Below, piece after piece: positions 19,299 through 28,329 of a stretch of 64,000 nucleotides of DNA. Below the pieces are notes generated by a model. It made no database searches. It had not been told where the DNA came from and saw only the letters and a list, made by a program, of their open reading frames with translations. The stretch comes from Bacteroidota bacterium (GTDB taxonomy: Bacteria; Bacteroidota; Bacteroidia; Chitinophagales; Saprospiraceae), in contig JAHEAQ010000016.1 in the NCBI GenBank assembly GCA_024642705.1, positions 1 through 64,000 of the forward strand, in the 5' to 3' direction. The translations under genes were made by a program, and so were the position numbers. How positions within the stretch are numbered: position 1 is the stretch's first letter; the number at the start of each line of letters is the position of its first letter.

Positions 19299-20549
19299 TT
19301 ATTTAATATTATAAGCTCCAGAGTTCAATTTACTTGAAATCGCACTGAAGGCATTTATAGTTATTTCAATATCTTCGACAGTATGATCTGCAGTTGGTAT
19401 CAAACGTAACAAAATCATTCCTTGTGGAATCACTGGATAGACAACTATACTGCAAAAAATAGAGAAATTTTCTCTAAGGTCATGCACTAGATGCATAGCC
19501 TCTTCAACGCTGCCATTCAGAAATACTGGCGTAACGCAAGAATTTGTATCTCCTAGGTTAAATCCTTTATCTTTAAGACCTTTTTGAAGAAGATTTACAT
19601 TATTCCATAGTTTTTTAATTAAAGTATTGTCTCTCCTCATTAGGTCCAATCTTTTAAGTGCTCCTTTTACAACAATATGCGGTAGAGACTTTGCAAAAAT
19701 CTGCGAACGCATGTTGTATTTTAGAAATTTGATAATATCCTCATCTCCAGCCATAAAAGCACCAATACTTCCCATTGATTTTGCAAAAGTTGAAAAATAC
19801 AAATCAATATCTTGTTGGACGTTTTGAAATTCTCCTGCACCCGCTCCAGTTTCGCCTAGAGTACCGAATCCATGAGCATCATCAACTAGAAATCTGAATT
19901 GGTACTTTTTCTTAAGTTCAATAATTTCTTGCAGCTTTCCTTGATCGCCTTGCATTCCAAAAACGCCTTCAGAAATTACCAGAATTCCCCCACCCGATTT
20001 TTCGCATAATGTAGTCGCAAATCCCAAGTATTTTTCTAAACTTACCATATCATTGTGGGTAAAGGCAAATCTTTTACCACTGTGTAATCTAACTCCATCT
20101 ACTATGCATGCATGCGAATTTGCATCATAAATAACAACATCTCTCCTACTCAACAAACAATCGATAGCAGACATAATGCCCATATACCCAAAATTCATCA
20201 GGACCACCTTATCTTTTTTTACAAATGAAGCTAACTCGTTTTCAAGATGTTCATGCCATTTCGTATCTCCAGACATCATACGAGATCCCATGGGATATCC
20301 CATTCCATGTTCAGCTGCACTTTCAGCATCTGTTTCGATGACATCTTGTCGTCTAGCAAGCCCCAAATAATCGTTTATTGACCAATTGATGACTTCTTTG
20401 CCCTGGAAAACCATTCTATTACCGAGAGGTCCTTCAAGCCTTGGAAAAATATAATAGCCTTCAGCAACCTCCGAATACTTTCCTAATGGGCCCATATTTT
20501 TCCTTAATCTATCAAATATGTCTACGCTTTGTATTTTATTTTCTATCAT
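19299..20549 (-). CDS. Alpha-oxoamine synthase (serine palmitoyltransferase / cysteate acyltransferase-like)
   Basis: A PLP enzyme of the family that joins an amino acid to an acyl thioester with loss of CO2. Visible features are NDYLGLA, MGSRMMSGDTKWHEHLE, the aspartate pair LVDDAHGFGTLGETGAG, and the PLP lysine in STFAKSMGSIGAF (about Lys250). The C-terminal RLIPTADHT is typical. The 416-residue length fits serine palmitoyltransferase, KBL, BioF and the bacterial cysteate acyltransferases. There are no biotin genes nearby, and the neighbouring SDR fits the ketone reduction step, so sphingoid base or sulfonolipid (capnine) synthesis is the favoured inference. The start overlaps the SDR gene by 14 bases. 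Exact amino-acid donor cannot be told by eye. Confidence 0.82.
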   Translation of the reverse strand: MIENKIQSVDIFDRLRKNMGPLGKYSEVAEGYYIFPRLEGPLGNRMVFQGKEVINWSINDYLGLARRQDVIETDAESAAEHGMGYPMGSRMMSGDTKWHEHLENELASFVKKDKVVLMNFGYMGIMSAIDCLLSRRDVVIYDANSHACIVDGVRLHSGKRFAFTHNDMVSLEKYLGFATTLCEKSGGGILVISEGVFGMQGDQGKLQEIIELKKKYQFRFLVDDAHGFGTLGETGAGAGEFQNVQQDIDLYFSTFAKSMGSIGAFMAGDEDIIKFLKYNMRSQIFAKSLPHIVVKGALKRLDLMRRDNTLIKKLWNNVNLLQKGLKDKGFNLGDTNSCVTPVFLNGSVEEAMHLVHDLRENFSIFCSIVVYPVIPQGMILLRLIPTADHTVEDIEITINAFSAISSKLNSGAYNIK

Positions 20550-21342
20550 GGTTTATATTTTTAACAATTCTATTCAATATGTTTGGTAAAAATCTTTTCA
20601 AAATTATACCAAATATTTCTTTACCACCTATATTCACTTCAGATTTTTTTTGTGAAATTGCTTTTAATGCTTTTTTAACAAATAAATCTACATTCATTCC
20701 ATTTTCAGAATTTGCATCTTTTTTGACGTGGGGACTTCCATCACCAAGTAATGCATTTTGAGAAATATTGGTATTGATATATCCTGGACAGATTATAGTA
20801 ACACTGATGCCATTATCAGATTCTTCTGCTCGAAGTGAATCAAAATATCCATGTAATGCATGTTTTGAAGCTGCATAAGAAGACCTAAAAGGAGTACCAA
20901 TTTTACCCGAGACACTGCTTAAAATAACAAAATGACCTTTTCGTCTTTGTGACATGGAATTCAAAACTGGTTTTGTTAACCGGGTAACACCTTGAAAATT
21001 AGTTTTCATAATTTTGTCCTCAGTTTCAAAACTGGTTTCTAAACACGAGGACCGTTGGGATATTCCAGCACCATGAATCAAGATATCAACTTCATATTGG
21101 TCTAAAATCTTTTTACTGGCCTCGGCTATGGATTTTTCGTCTTCCATATCAATAGCAAATATAAAACTTTTGATAGGATGTTGTAATTCAGATTGTACTT
21201 GTTTTAGTTTTTCTGTATTTCTTGACGATAAAATCACAAATGCCCCTAGAGCAGATAATTGAATAGCAAATGCTCTTCCTATGCCACTAGATGCGCCAGT
21301 GATCCAAATATTTTTATTTTGAAAGTAGATTTCATTTAGCAT
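20536..21342 (-). CDS. Short-chain dehydrogenase/reductase (probable 3-keto-lipid reductase)
   Basis: A 268-residue classical SDR. The NAD(P)-binding motif is TGASSGIG near residue 15, the active-site serine lies in ILSSVSG, and the catalytic YxxxK is YAASK. The strand-loop HGAGISQ replaces the usual NNAG, as in DHRS7 and 11beta-HSD-type members that act on lipid or steroid ketones. The C-terminus is basic and may touch membrane. As first gene of the SDR - oxoamine synthase - VOC operon it would reduce the 3-keto group left by the synthase (3-ketosphinganine or 3-ketocapnine). That role is inferred from position only. Confidence 0.85.
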   Translation of the reverse strand: MLNEIYFQNKNIWITGASSGIGRAFAIQLSALGAFVILSSRNTEKLKQVQSELQHPIKSFIFAIDMEDEKSIAEASKKILDQYEVDILIHGAGISQRSSCLETSFETEDKIMKTNFQGVTRLTKPVLNSMSQRRKGHFVILSSVSGKIGTPFRSSYAASKHALHGYFDSLRAEESDNGISVTIICPGYINTNISQNALLGDGSPHVKKDANSENGMNVDLFVKKALKAISQKKSEVNIGGKEIFGIILKRFLPNILNRIVKNINHDRK

Positions 21343-21562
21343 TTTTAGAGTTCTTTTAAGGATTCATCAATTCATATGATTCACTCCAAATTCAAATGCA
21401 AACGAATGCAAAACATGCTAAAACGACTCCATTTCCATTTAAATTTTGATATCAATCAAACTCCACATTAAATCACAATTTTATGGCCATTCAGATATTT
21501 TCCAAAATACTTGCAAGTTATCAGTGCAATATTATGATCAAGAATAAGTGGAATACATTGCA

Positions 21563-22108
21563 TTAAATCGCCCAAATACCTCCTACTTCTTCCAATGTGA
21601 TACAACCTTTCTGAGCTCCTGGAATTGGATCATACACCAATACTTTTTTGGCGCCAACTTCAGAAGTACAAAATCCAGTAATGCACATTTCGTGAATATT
21701 TTTAATAAAATCATCATTTCCTTCAAGGCCATTTTTTATTTCGGCAAGCTTTTCTTCATCGGTTAAATTCAAAAATGATTTCGATTTAGATGTATTTATT
21801 TTGTCTATAAATGCTGAGAATCCATCTTTGTACTTTGTTTTTTCCTCCTCAGTTGCGTGCAATAAGATTGTTTCATCGATAAATTTTTCAATCATAATAT
21901 CTTTGGCGCCCGGTAAAGTATCTGTTCCTGGGATTATTATTTCTGCCATGGATTTCAATATTTTAGATTCATCTTCTGAATTAAAAGTTGGTACCCATCC
22001 TGGAGTAGGATCTGCGTTACATCCTGCTAAGACAGCTGCTGCTGTTCCTGCAGTAAGTGAATATCCCAATACTATGCCTGCTGTTTTTAATACGTCTCTT
22101 CTTTTCAT
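21563..22108 (-). CDS. Gluconate 2-dehydrogenase subunit 3-like, Tat-exported
   Basis: A 181-residue protein with a twin-arginine signal (MKRRDVLKTAG, hydrophobic stretch, then a lipobox-like VLAGC). The body is the helical Gluconate_2-dh3 type (FNSEDESKILKSMAEIIIPGTDTLPGAKD). In such enzymes this small subunit carries the large flavin subunit through the Tat pathway. Its ATG shares one base with the stop of the GMC gene upstream (TAATG), so the two are coupled. Confidence 0.85.
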   Translation of the reverse strand: MKRRDVLKTAGIVLGYSLTAGTAAAVLAGCNADPTPGWVPTFNSEDESKILKSMAEIIIPGTDTLPGAKDIMIEKFIDETILLHATEEEKTKYKDGFSAFIDKINTSKSKSFLNLTDEEKLAEIKNGLEGNDDFIKNIHEMCITGFCTSEVGAKKVLVYDPIPGAQKGCITLEEVGGIWAI

Positions 22109-23853
22109 TACAGATTCATTTTTTTAAGTTCATTCACAGCATGATTAGCTGCTCTTGCTGTTAATGCCATATAAGTTAAGGATGGATTTTGACATCCAGC
22201 TGAAGTCATTGCAGCTCCATCTGTTACAAAAACGTTTTTACAAGTATGGATTTGATTGAATTTATTTAAAACTGATGTTTTAGGATCTTTCCCCATTCTT
22301 GCTGTCCCCATTTCATGAATACCAATTCCCATTGCTCTGAAACCAGTTTTATCATTATCCAAACCATCGAACATATTAACATTTTTTGCACCTGCAGCTT
22401 CCAGCATCTCGGCAGCAGCAATTTTCATATCTTTTCTCATTGTTAACTCATTCTCTTGCCATTCTGCATCAATGGTTACCAAAGGCATTCCAAAACTATC
22501 TTTTTTAGATTCGTCTAGCCACATTTTATTTCTATGATCTGGCAGACATTCACCAAACCCTCCAATTCCTAATGTCCAAATTCCAGGAGTTTGCAAAGAC
22601 TCCATCAATTCTTTACCAAGCTTCATTTCTTTAATTACTTTAGACCAACTTTCTCTCGAAGCACCACCTTGATAACCAAAACCTCTAATAAAATCCTTTC
22701 TTTCTGATTTAGAATCTATATTTCTAAACCTTGGTACATAAATGCCATTCGGCCGTCTGCCTTTATAATATTTATCTTCAAATCCTTCAAATTGCCCATT
22801 TGCACCAACACCTAAATGGTGATCCATCAAATTGTGTCCTAGTTCTCCACTATCATTTCCTAAGCCATTCGGAAATCTATCAGATTTCGAATTTAATAAA
22901 ATTGAAGCAGTAGCAATTGCCGAAGCATTACAAAAAATTATTTTAGCATATACTTCGCGTGTTTCATTTGTTAAAGCATCAATGACACGGACGCCCTTTG
23001 CCATTTGAGTCTCCGGATCATAGATGATTTCTGAAACTATAGAATTGCAAACAATGGTCAAGTTTCCGGTCTGCTCGGCTACTGGTAATGTAGACGATAA
23101 ACTGCTAAAATATGCACCATAAGGACAACCACGAATGCATCTGTTTCTGTATTGGCACTGACCTCTTCCTTTTGATTTTTCGTGGGAAAGAGGACCTGTC
23201 ATATGCGCAGTTCGGCCCATTGTGATAACTCTTCCACCAAAATTGGAGGCCACACCAGCTTTAAATTTCTCTTCCACACAATTCATTTCCATAGGAGGTA
23301 AGTAGTTTCCGTCCGGAAGTTGCGCTAATCCTTCATTTTGACCTGAAACTCCTATAAATCCTTCTACGTAATCATACCATGGTTTCATATCAGCGTATCG
23401 AATTGGCCAGTCTACTGCAATTCCATCTTTTGCATTTGCATTAAAGTCCATTTCTGATAAACGGTAACTTTGCCTTCCCCAAGTAATGGATCGACCCCCC
23501 AAATGATAACCTCTCATCCAATTAAACGGCTTAACTTCAACAAATGGATGTTCAGTATCTTTGACAAACCAATGTTTTGACCCACGTTTAGTAGTATATC
23601 CAGTTCTACTTTGTACTAAATAATCTTTATTTTCTTCAATGGATAGCTGCTCCGACTGTCCAGGAAAATCCCATGTGTCCGAATTAGCAGTCACGTAATC
23701 AACGATGTGTTCTACTTTACGTCCTCGTTCCAGAACAATTGTTTTCAAGCCTTGTTCAGCCAATTCTTTTGCAGCCCATCCACCGCTTATTCCAGAACCC
23801 ACAACGATAGCATCGTATGTGACTTCTTCGTTTCCTTTTGAATTAAAGTACAT
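22108..23853 (-). CDS. GMC-family flavoprotein dehydrogenase, large subunit
   Basis: A 581-residue glucose-methanol-choline oxidoreductase. The FAD-binding Rossmann motif is VVGSGISGGWAAKELAEQG at residues about 17-35, followed by the Bacteroidota-typical YHLGGRSITWGRQSYR. The C-terminal GMC box includes HEMGTARMG, with the catalytic His, and CQNPSLTYMALTARAA. A cysteine-rich patch (CQYRNRCIRGCPYGAYFSS) may hold an iron-sulfur cluster, as in related gluconate dehydrogenases. It has no own signal peptide; export would ride on the Tat-bearing small subunit. The third, cytochrome subunit of classic gluconate dehydrogenase is absent here. Substrate is likely a sugar or polyol. Confidence 0.9.
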   Translation of the reverse strand: MYFNSKGNEEVTYDAIVVGSGISGGWAAKELAEQGLKTIVLERGRKVEHIVDYVTANSDTWDFPGQSEQLSIEENKDYLVQSRTGYTTKRGSKHWFVKDTEHPFVEVKPFNWMRGYHLGGRSITWGRQSYRLSEMDFNANAKDGIAVDWPIRYADMKPWYDYVEGFIGVSGQNEGLAQLPDGNYLPPMEMNCVEEKFKAGVASNFGGRVITMGRTAHMTGPLSHEKSKGRGQCQYRNRCIRGCPYGAYFSSLSSTLPVAEQTGNLTIVCNSIVSEIIYDPETQMAKGVRVIDALTNETREVYAKIIFCNASAIATASILLNSKSDRFPNGLGNDSGELGHNLMDHHLGVGANGQFEGFEDKYYKGRRPNGIYVPRFRNIDSKSERKDFIRGFGYQGGASRESWSKVIKEMKLGKELMESLQTPGIWTLGIGGFGECLPDHRNKMWLDESKKDSFGMPLVTIDAEWQENELTMRKDMKIAAAEMLEAAGAKNVNMFDGLDNDKTGFRAMGIGIHEMGTARMGKDPKTSVLNKFNQIHTCKNVFVTDGAAMTSAGCQNPSLTYMALTARAANHAVNELKKMNL

Positions 23854-24315
23854 AATAGAGTTTAAATTAATGTTAATTTAAGATCTGAATAATGCAGTTC
23901 AGATATTTATAGAATAAATTAATTCCAAGCCGTTAATTGGATTAGAAATAAATATGTTAGCAAATTCTAAAAAATATTTCAAAATCTCGAAATATTACTA
24001 CTAATTATTTTAAATTTTCAAAAATAATTAGGGAAGATAGTAGTTTTTATAAATATTTATTAGGTATTTTAATGTAATTGCGAGAAGAAATATTGATTAT
24101 ACTTCCAAGTATTTATGTTGAAATAAGTTAAATGTAAAAGCAAGTTATTTGAAAATCTTATCAAAATTCTGATATTTTGGCTAATCCCAAAAATTTATTG
24201 CCAAGTAAAAAATAAAAATATTTGCAGGACTTTTGAATAGGATACTTTTCTTTATATAATAAGAGGAAAAATAAATTCTTGATAGATTTACTTTTTTAAA
24301 TTTTCAGTAAAGGGC

Positions 24316-24350
24316 AAAAAAAAAGTTAGTCGCAGCAGATACGACTAACT
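24316..24350 (-). terminator. Strong intrinsic terminator, minus strand
   Basis: AGTTAGTCG (24324-24332) pairs exactly with CGACTAACT (24342-24350) over a 9-base loop; the A run 24316-24324 becomes a U-tract on the minus strand. It lies about 415 bases past the MauG-like stop codon, so it either ends a long 3' UTR or ends an independent small RNA made from 24350-24600. Confidence 0.8.
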
Positions 24351-24353
24351 TAT

Positions 24354-24383
24354 GCAAATTATAATCCCATGAACATATCCAAA
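24354..24383 (-). repeat. 30-base conserved motif, copy 1
   Basis: Thirty bases containing TATAATCCCATGAACATAT directly upstream (minus-strand sense) of the terminator hairpin. It matches 24507-24536 at 28 of 30 positions. Confidence 0.7.
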
Positions 24384-24506
24384 GTAGATATAAATCTTTT
24401 TTTATTCTACAAAGAATGTTATATAATAACTAAAACTCAATCTCTAATTTATTTGTCATGTGTTACCTGATAATAGCAAACTACGTAAATTCGCAGTTCA
24501 CTATTA

Positions 24507-24536
24507 GCAAGTTATAATCCCATGAACATATTCAAA
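24507..24536 (-). repeat. 30-base conserved motif, copy 2
   Basis: Second copy of the motif at 24354-24383 with two substitutions. The flanking sequence that corresponds to the hairpin is present only in degraded form (scattered GCAG and ACTA matches), so this copy looks like an older duplicate that lost its terminator. Confidence 0.65.
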
Positions 24537-24765
24537 TTTGTTATTTTGAAGTGAATAACTTTCATTCACAATACAATAATCAGAATAAATTTCGGGTCCA
24601 ACAAGTACAAAATTACGTTTATGTTATATATAAATAATTATAATGTGTTTTTGAAACAACTAATTATAATTGATTATCAAGATGTTATAATTTATGACCT
24701 TTGGATATTTTGTAATAATTGTTCAAATAATAATTTATTTTTGAGAAAAAATTTCTCAAAAAAAA

Positions 24766-25869
24766 TTATTTAAATGGATCAATTATATTTGGATTTGACA
24801 AATAGGAGGTATCTGTCATCGTTTTGAGAAACTTAATAATATTTGCTTTTTGTTTTTCAGATAGTGACAATGGTCTAATCAATGGATCAATATTTTGAGC
24901 AAAATGTCCACCTGAATTATAATGATCCAAAACTTCTTCCAGAGTTTTGAATCGCCCATCATGCATATAAGGCGCCGTTATTTCAATATTTCTTAAAGTT
25001 GGCGCGCGAAATTTTCCATTATCAAATAAAATGTTGCTTACGCCACCTTTTCCTTTATCTGGAAATCCGTTCAAATCAGAAACTGATTCAATTCCGTTGT
25101 TAAAATACTGTTGAGATGTCAACAATGCTCCATTATGACAATGCGCACATTCTGCATCTGGTGTAAGTGGATCGGCGTCAAAATACATATCTCTTCCATC
25201 CAATTCATCATTTGTATAAGCTGCATTATTCCCAAATTCAACCCTATCAAACTTACTATCTCCGCTTATGATAATGCGTTGGAATTGGGCAATAGATTTT
25301 GTAGCCAAATTTCTATTTATATCGGTGGCTCTTGTAATCCCAAATGCCTTTCTGAAAAGCTCCTGATATTTAGGACTTCTTCGAAGTTTTTCTTCTACAT
25401 TATCCCAATCCTCGATTAATTCAACTGCATTCTCAACGGGTTCTATAGCCTGTTCTTCTAAAGTATTCGATCTACCATCCCAAAACAATCCATTGAAAGC
25501 ATATGCAATATTTACCAATGACATTGAAGACCTCGTGCCAATCAGGCCATTCACACCATTACTGATTGATTTCCCATCCGTAAATGCTTTATTTGGAATA
25601 TGACAACTAGCACATGAGACGGTGCTATCCAATGACAAAATAGGATCATAAAATAAATGTTGACCTAATTTCACGCCATCTATTGTTAATGGGTTGTCTG
25701 CTGGATTTGTAAAACCCGGAAAATGTTTGGGCGTGTTCAGTTTGAAATCAACAGGATTATATTCGATTTGTGTTAGATCAATATCTTCAGATTTTTGATT
25801 TTCTTTCTCACAGCTTAAGAACAAGAATACCAAAAGTATTAACCAAATATGTAATTTAAAAGGTCGCAA
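24766..25869 (-). CDS. MauG/MbnH-like di-heme cytochrome c peroxidase, lipoprotein
   Basis: A 367-residue lipoprotein (LFLSC lipobox) of the bacterial di-heme peroxidase family. Heme 1 binds at CASCH (residues 86-90) and heme 2 at CAHCH (about 240). The conserved LFWDGR and APYMHDGRFKTLEEVLDHYN motifs are present. Family members either detoxify peroxide or, as MauG and MbnH, oxidise residues of a partner protein. Here two MbnP-like lipoproteins lie directly upstream in the same operon (4 bases between this start and the nearest), which favours the MbnH role: oxidising a tryptophan of MbnP. Confidence 0.88.
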   Translation of the reverse strand: MRPFKLHIWLILLVFLFLSCEKENQKSEDIDLTQIEYNPVDFKLNTPKHFPGFTNPADNPLTIDGVKLGQHLFYDPILSLDSTVSCASCHIPNKAFTDGKSISNGVNGLIGTRSSMSLVNIAYAFNGLFWDGRSNTLEEQAIEPVENAVELIEDWDNVEEKLRRSPKYQELFRKAFGITRATDINRNLATKSIAQFQRIIISGDSKFDRVEFGNNAAYTNDELDGRDMYFDADPLTPDAECAHCHNGALLTSQQYFNNGIESVSDLNGFPDKGKGGVSNILFDNGKFRAPTLRNIEITAPYMHDGRFKTLEEVLDHYNSGGHFAQNIDPLIRPLSLSEKQKANIIKFLKTMTDTSYLSNPNIIDPFK

Positions 25870-25873
25870 ATTT

Positions 25874-26614
25874 TTATAGTCTAAACTTTATTGCTTTTAT
25901 GTAATTATTTACCAATTGCGTTATTACATTTAATTCACTCGGATTGTGGTTTCTGGGAAAGGCTTTTATGTCAAAATATGTCTCGTCACCTTTTCTCAGC
26001 AATTTATCATAATCAAAGAATATTTCTAAACCGAAGTTAAAATTTTCATCTACATTCAAATCTTCTACCAATTCGTATGATCTGATTAATTCATCACTAC
26101 CTGTATGGTAAAAAAACTTCAAATTAAAATTTCCATTTCTTAAAGTATCAGCACTTCCTTCAGTTTTGGAAAAAATGTAAGATTTCCAATCTGCCCAATA
26201 AAAATCTGTTCTGCCCAATGGATCACTAACGTCAAAATCACTTGGTGTTTTACTATTCAAATCAGAAGCAACCCCCATTGTGAAATTTATCTTCTTGTAA
26301 GTACCTGTAGGTATATCATTGAATCTTATTGATTTTCCTGCAGATGCACTTAATTCGTCGAAATTATTAAGGCTAATAAATTCGATATCAGCTAATTCGA
26401 CTTTACCACCCTTTTTATCAGTTAATGAAATATCAGATACATAAAAGGCTAGATTTTCAAATTTAATATCCATATTCCCAAATTCATAAGCTTTATTCAA
26501 TATCAAAGGCTCATCTTTCATAATCGCCTTAAAACTTAAATCAAAACTTCCAGTTTCTTTGGTACATGAAGCTATTAATATTATCAAAAGAAATAAAACA
26601 AATATATTTCTCAT
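25874..26614 (-). CDS. MbnP-like copper-binding lipoprotein with the tryptophan motif
   Basis: A 246-residue lipoprotein (lipobox LIASC). The sequence follows the MbnP family: a first strand FDLSFKAIM, the signature FENLAFYVSDISLTDKKG, then FYWADWKSYIFSKTEGSAD (about residues 137-155) with the tryptophan pair, followed by FFYHTGSDE. In the studied MbnP a tryptophan in this segment becomes kynurenine through its MbnH partner and helps bind copper. The MauG-like gene is next in the operon. Whether copper is the ligand here is an inference from the family. Confidence 0.75.
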   Translation of the reverse strand: MRNIFVLFLLIILIASCTKETGSFDLSFKAIMKDEPLILNKAYEFGNMDIKFENLAFYVSDISLTDKKGGKVELADIEFISLNNFDELSASAGKSIRFNDIPTGTYKKINFTMGVASDLNSKTPSDFDVSDPLGRTDFYWADWKSYIFSKTEGSADTLRNGNFNLKFFYHTGSDELIRSYELVEDLNVDENFNFGLEIFFDYDKLLRKGDETYFDIKAFPRNHNPSELNVITQLVNNYIKAIKFRL

Positions 26615-26726
26615 TTACTTTTTTTTACAATTTGGATTATTATTTAAAAACCAATGGATAAACTATTTATCAACCATTATTTGTCTATTACATATAGAAC
26701 GAAATTTTCAATGGTTAAGTTTTCTG

Positions 26727-27524
26727 TTAATTGTGAATAAAATCACTTAAGTTCTTTTGAATATTTTCGTCGGCAAGTCCATTAACCAATTCCAAAAAAT
26801 TAACATTAAAAAGCAATTTTTTATAGTCGGCTTTTAAAGGAATCACAAAATCTTTGCCCAAAGGTAGTTCTATTTCAGCATCAAGCTTAAAATTTAGTGA
26901 AGTGTCAAAATTTTCAAGCGACCATTGCAAAGTGTCCATTTTTATAGAATCCACAACATACTTCATACGAATATTAGTGTGGATAAAGGTATTTTCAGAA
27001 AAAAAGTTATCCTCTTCTACGAAACTATCCTTCTCATCAAGCGCAGAAAAATTGCCACTTATTCCAAGTGTAAAGCTGATCCCGTCAAATTCTCGACCAG
27101 AATTAAAAGTGCCTACTGGGTAGGTAAATCTGCTTGTTTGCACAAATATAAAATCATCGGGTATAGTCGAAATATTACCACTTAGATCTCTAACATTAAT
27201 TGTTTCATTGATGGTATTTTCTGCATTATTTTTCCTTAATGAAACTTCAGAAATATAAAATTTGGCTTCAATAATTTTTATATATTGACCAAAGCTATTT
27301 AAATAAAAAGAATTATGCTTTAAGGTTGTATCACCCCAAAGATGGCTTATGCCCAATTTAAATGTTGGATAAACACAGCAATCTGAGCAAGGCTCGTCTG
27401 CTCCAAAATCATAATTTTTTGCGCTAATATCCAGACATCCTTCTTTTTTCTCATAACAAGAAGAAAAAACTAAAAGAGCTGTTGTTCCAATTATGGCTAA
27501 ATTATAAATTAAGCGTTTTGGCAT
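26727..27524 (-). CDS. Second MbnP-like lipoprotein, divergent
   Basis: A 265-residue lipoprotein (FSSC lipobox) related to the downstream gene. It shares the AKFYISEVSLRKN signature and the FDGISFTLGISG segment, but at the place of the W-rich motif it has SENTFIHTNIRMKYVVDSI with no tryptophan. A cysteine cluster CSDCC lies near residue 47-51 after a calcium-loop-like GCLDISAKNYDFGADEPC. It therefore looks like an unmodifiable paralogue, perhaps a second metal-binding or delivery protein. Its start overlaps the end of the exonuclease gene by 23 bases. Confidence 0.65.
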   Translation of the reverse strand: MPKRLIYNLAIIGTTALLVFSSCYEKKEGCLDISAKNYDFGADEPCSDCCVYPTFKLGISHLWGDTTLKHNSFYLNSFGQYIKIIEAKFYISEVSLRKNNAENTINETINVRDLSGNISTIPDDFIFVQTSRFTYPVGTFNSGREFDGISFTLGISGNFSALDEKDSFVEEDNFFSENTFIHTNIRMKYVVDSIKMDTLQWSLENFDTSLNFKLDAEIELPLGKDFVIPLKADYKKLLFNVNFLELVNGLADENIQKNLSDFIHN

Positions 27525-28326
27525 AGTTTTTTACTTCATTTTGAACTATTTTCTTGACTTGATGGGAAAATTCTTTCTCCAAAATCCAATTCAAGTATTG
27601 TCGATCATTATATAACAAAGGTCCGACTTCTTGTCCAATATATTTTCCAAAATTAAAAACGATTTTGTTGTTGCTATCGTACTTTAGTCGTTGGGTAACA
27701 TCTACTACATTTGTATCATTAGAGAATTCATTTAATACTTTAATATTGTTTTTTATTGGCTTTTCAACCACATTCCCATCACTATCAATAAAATCGACTC
27801 CATCATATCTTTCTAATTGGCCTATAAGCACGTCAACAGTCGCTTTAACATCCGCCATAGCATCGTGAGCATCTTCAAGTTCTTTATCACAATAGAATTT
27901 CAAAGCTGCTTTGAGCGTTCTAGGTTCCATTTTATAAAAGATTCTTTGCACATCTATTGTACTTCTTGTGCTGATGTCAAGATCAACGCCTGCTCGTGCA
28001 AACTCTTCCATTAAAATAGGAATATCAAATCTATTAGAATTATAGCCTGCTAGATCTGCATCACCAATAAAATTTTGAATCTTAGAAGCAACTTGCTGGA
28101 AAGTAGGTTTATTTGCTACATCTGCAGGAGTTATGCCATGAATGCTAATGGATTCCTCAGAAATTGGAATTCCTGGGTTTATTAACATTTCCATTTCCTC
28201 AGGATCAGCGATATTAGGGCTAAATTTTATCAACGCAATTTGAATGATTCTATCTCTTATTACATTTAGTCCAGTTGATTCGATATCAAAAAAAACTATT
28301 GGTTTCTTTAAGTTAAATTTGTGCAT
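27502..28326 (-). CDS. DnaQ-like 3'-5' exonuclease
   Basis: A 274-residue DEDDh exonuclease. The first acidic pair is FFDIESTGLN (Asp/Glu near residues 14-16), the second region is YNSNRFDIPIL, and the third is DAHDAMADVKAT with the DEDDh histidine. The 75-residue C-terminus (NFGKYIGQEVGPLLYNDRQYLNWIL) resembles the small C-terminal domain seen in exonuclease X-like proteins. Likely role is DNA repair or RNA trimming; it is not the DNA polymerase III epsilon of a holoenzyme by length and lack of partner signals. It lies in a tight operon with ApbE. Confidence 0.88.
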   Translation of the reverse strand: MHKFNLKKPIVFFDIESTGLNVIRDRIIQIALIKFSPNIADPEEMEMLINPGIPISEESISIHGITPADVANKPTFQQVASKIQNFIGDADLAGYNSNRFDIPILMEEFARAGVDLDISTRSTIDVQRIFYKMEPRTLKAALKFYCDKELEDAHDAMADVKATVDVLIGQLERYDGVDFIDSDGNVVEKPIKNNIKVLNEFSNDTNVVDVTQRLKYDSNNKIVFNFGKYIGQEVGPLLYNDRQYLNWILEKEFSHQVKKIVQNEVKNYAKTLNL

Positions 28327-28329
28327 TCT

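Larger units (their letters stand above)
23854..24765. other. Gene-free stretch with a terminator and a duplicated 30-base motif
   Basis: Over 900 bases without a credible ORF. It is extremely AT-rich. The notable content is a strong minus-strand hairpin-terminator (24316-24350) and two near-identical 30-base motifs (24354-24383 and 24507-24536). The region thus holds the 3' untranslated end of the MauG-like operon or a separate small RNA. Confidence 0.7.
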
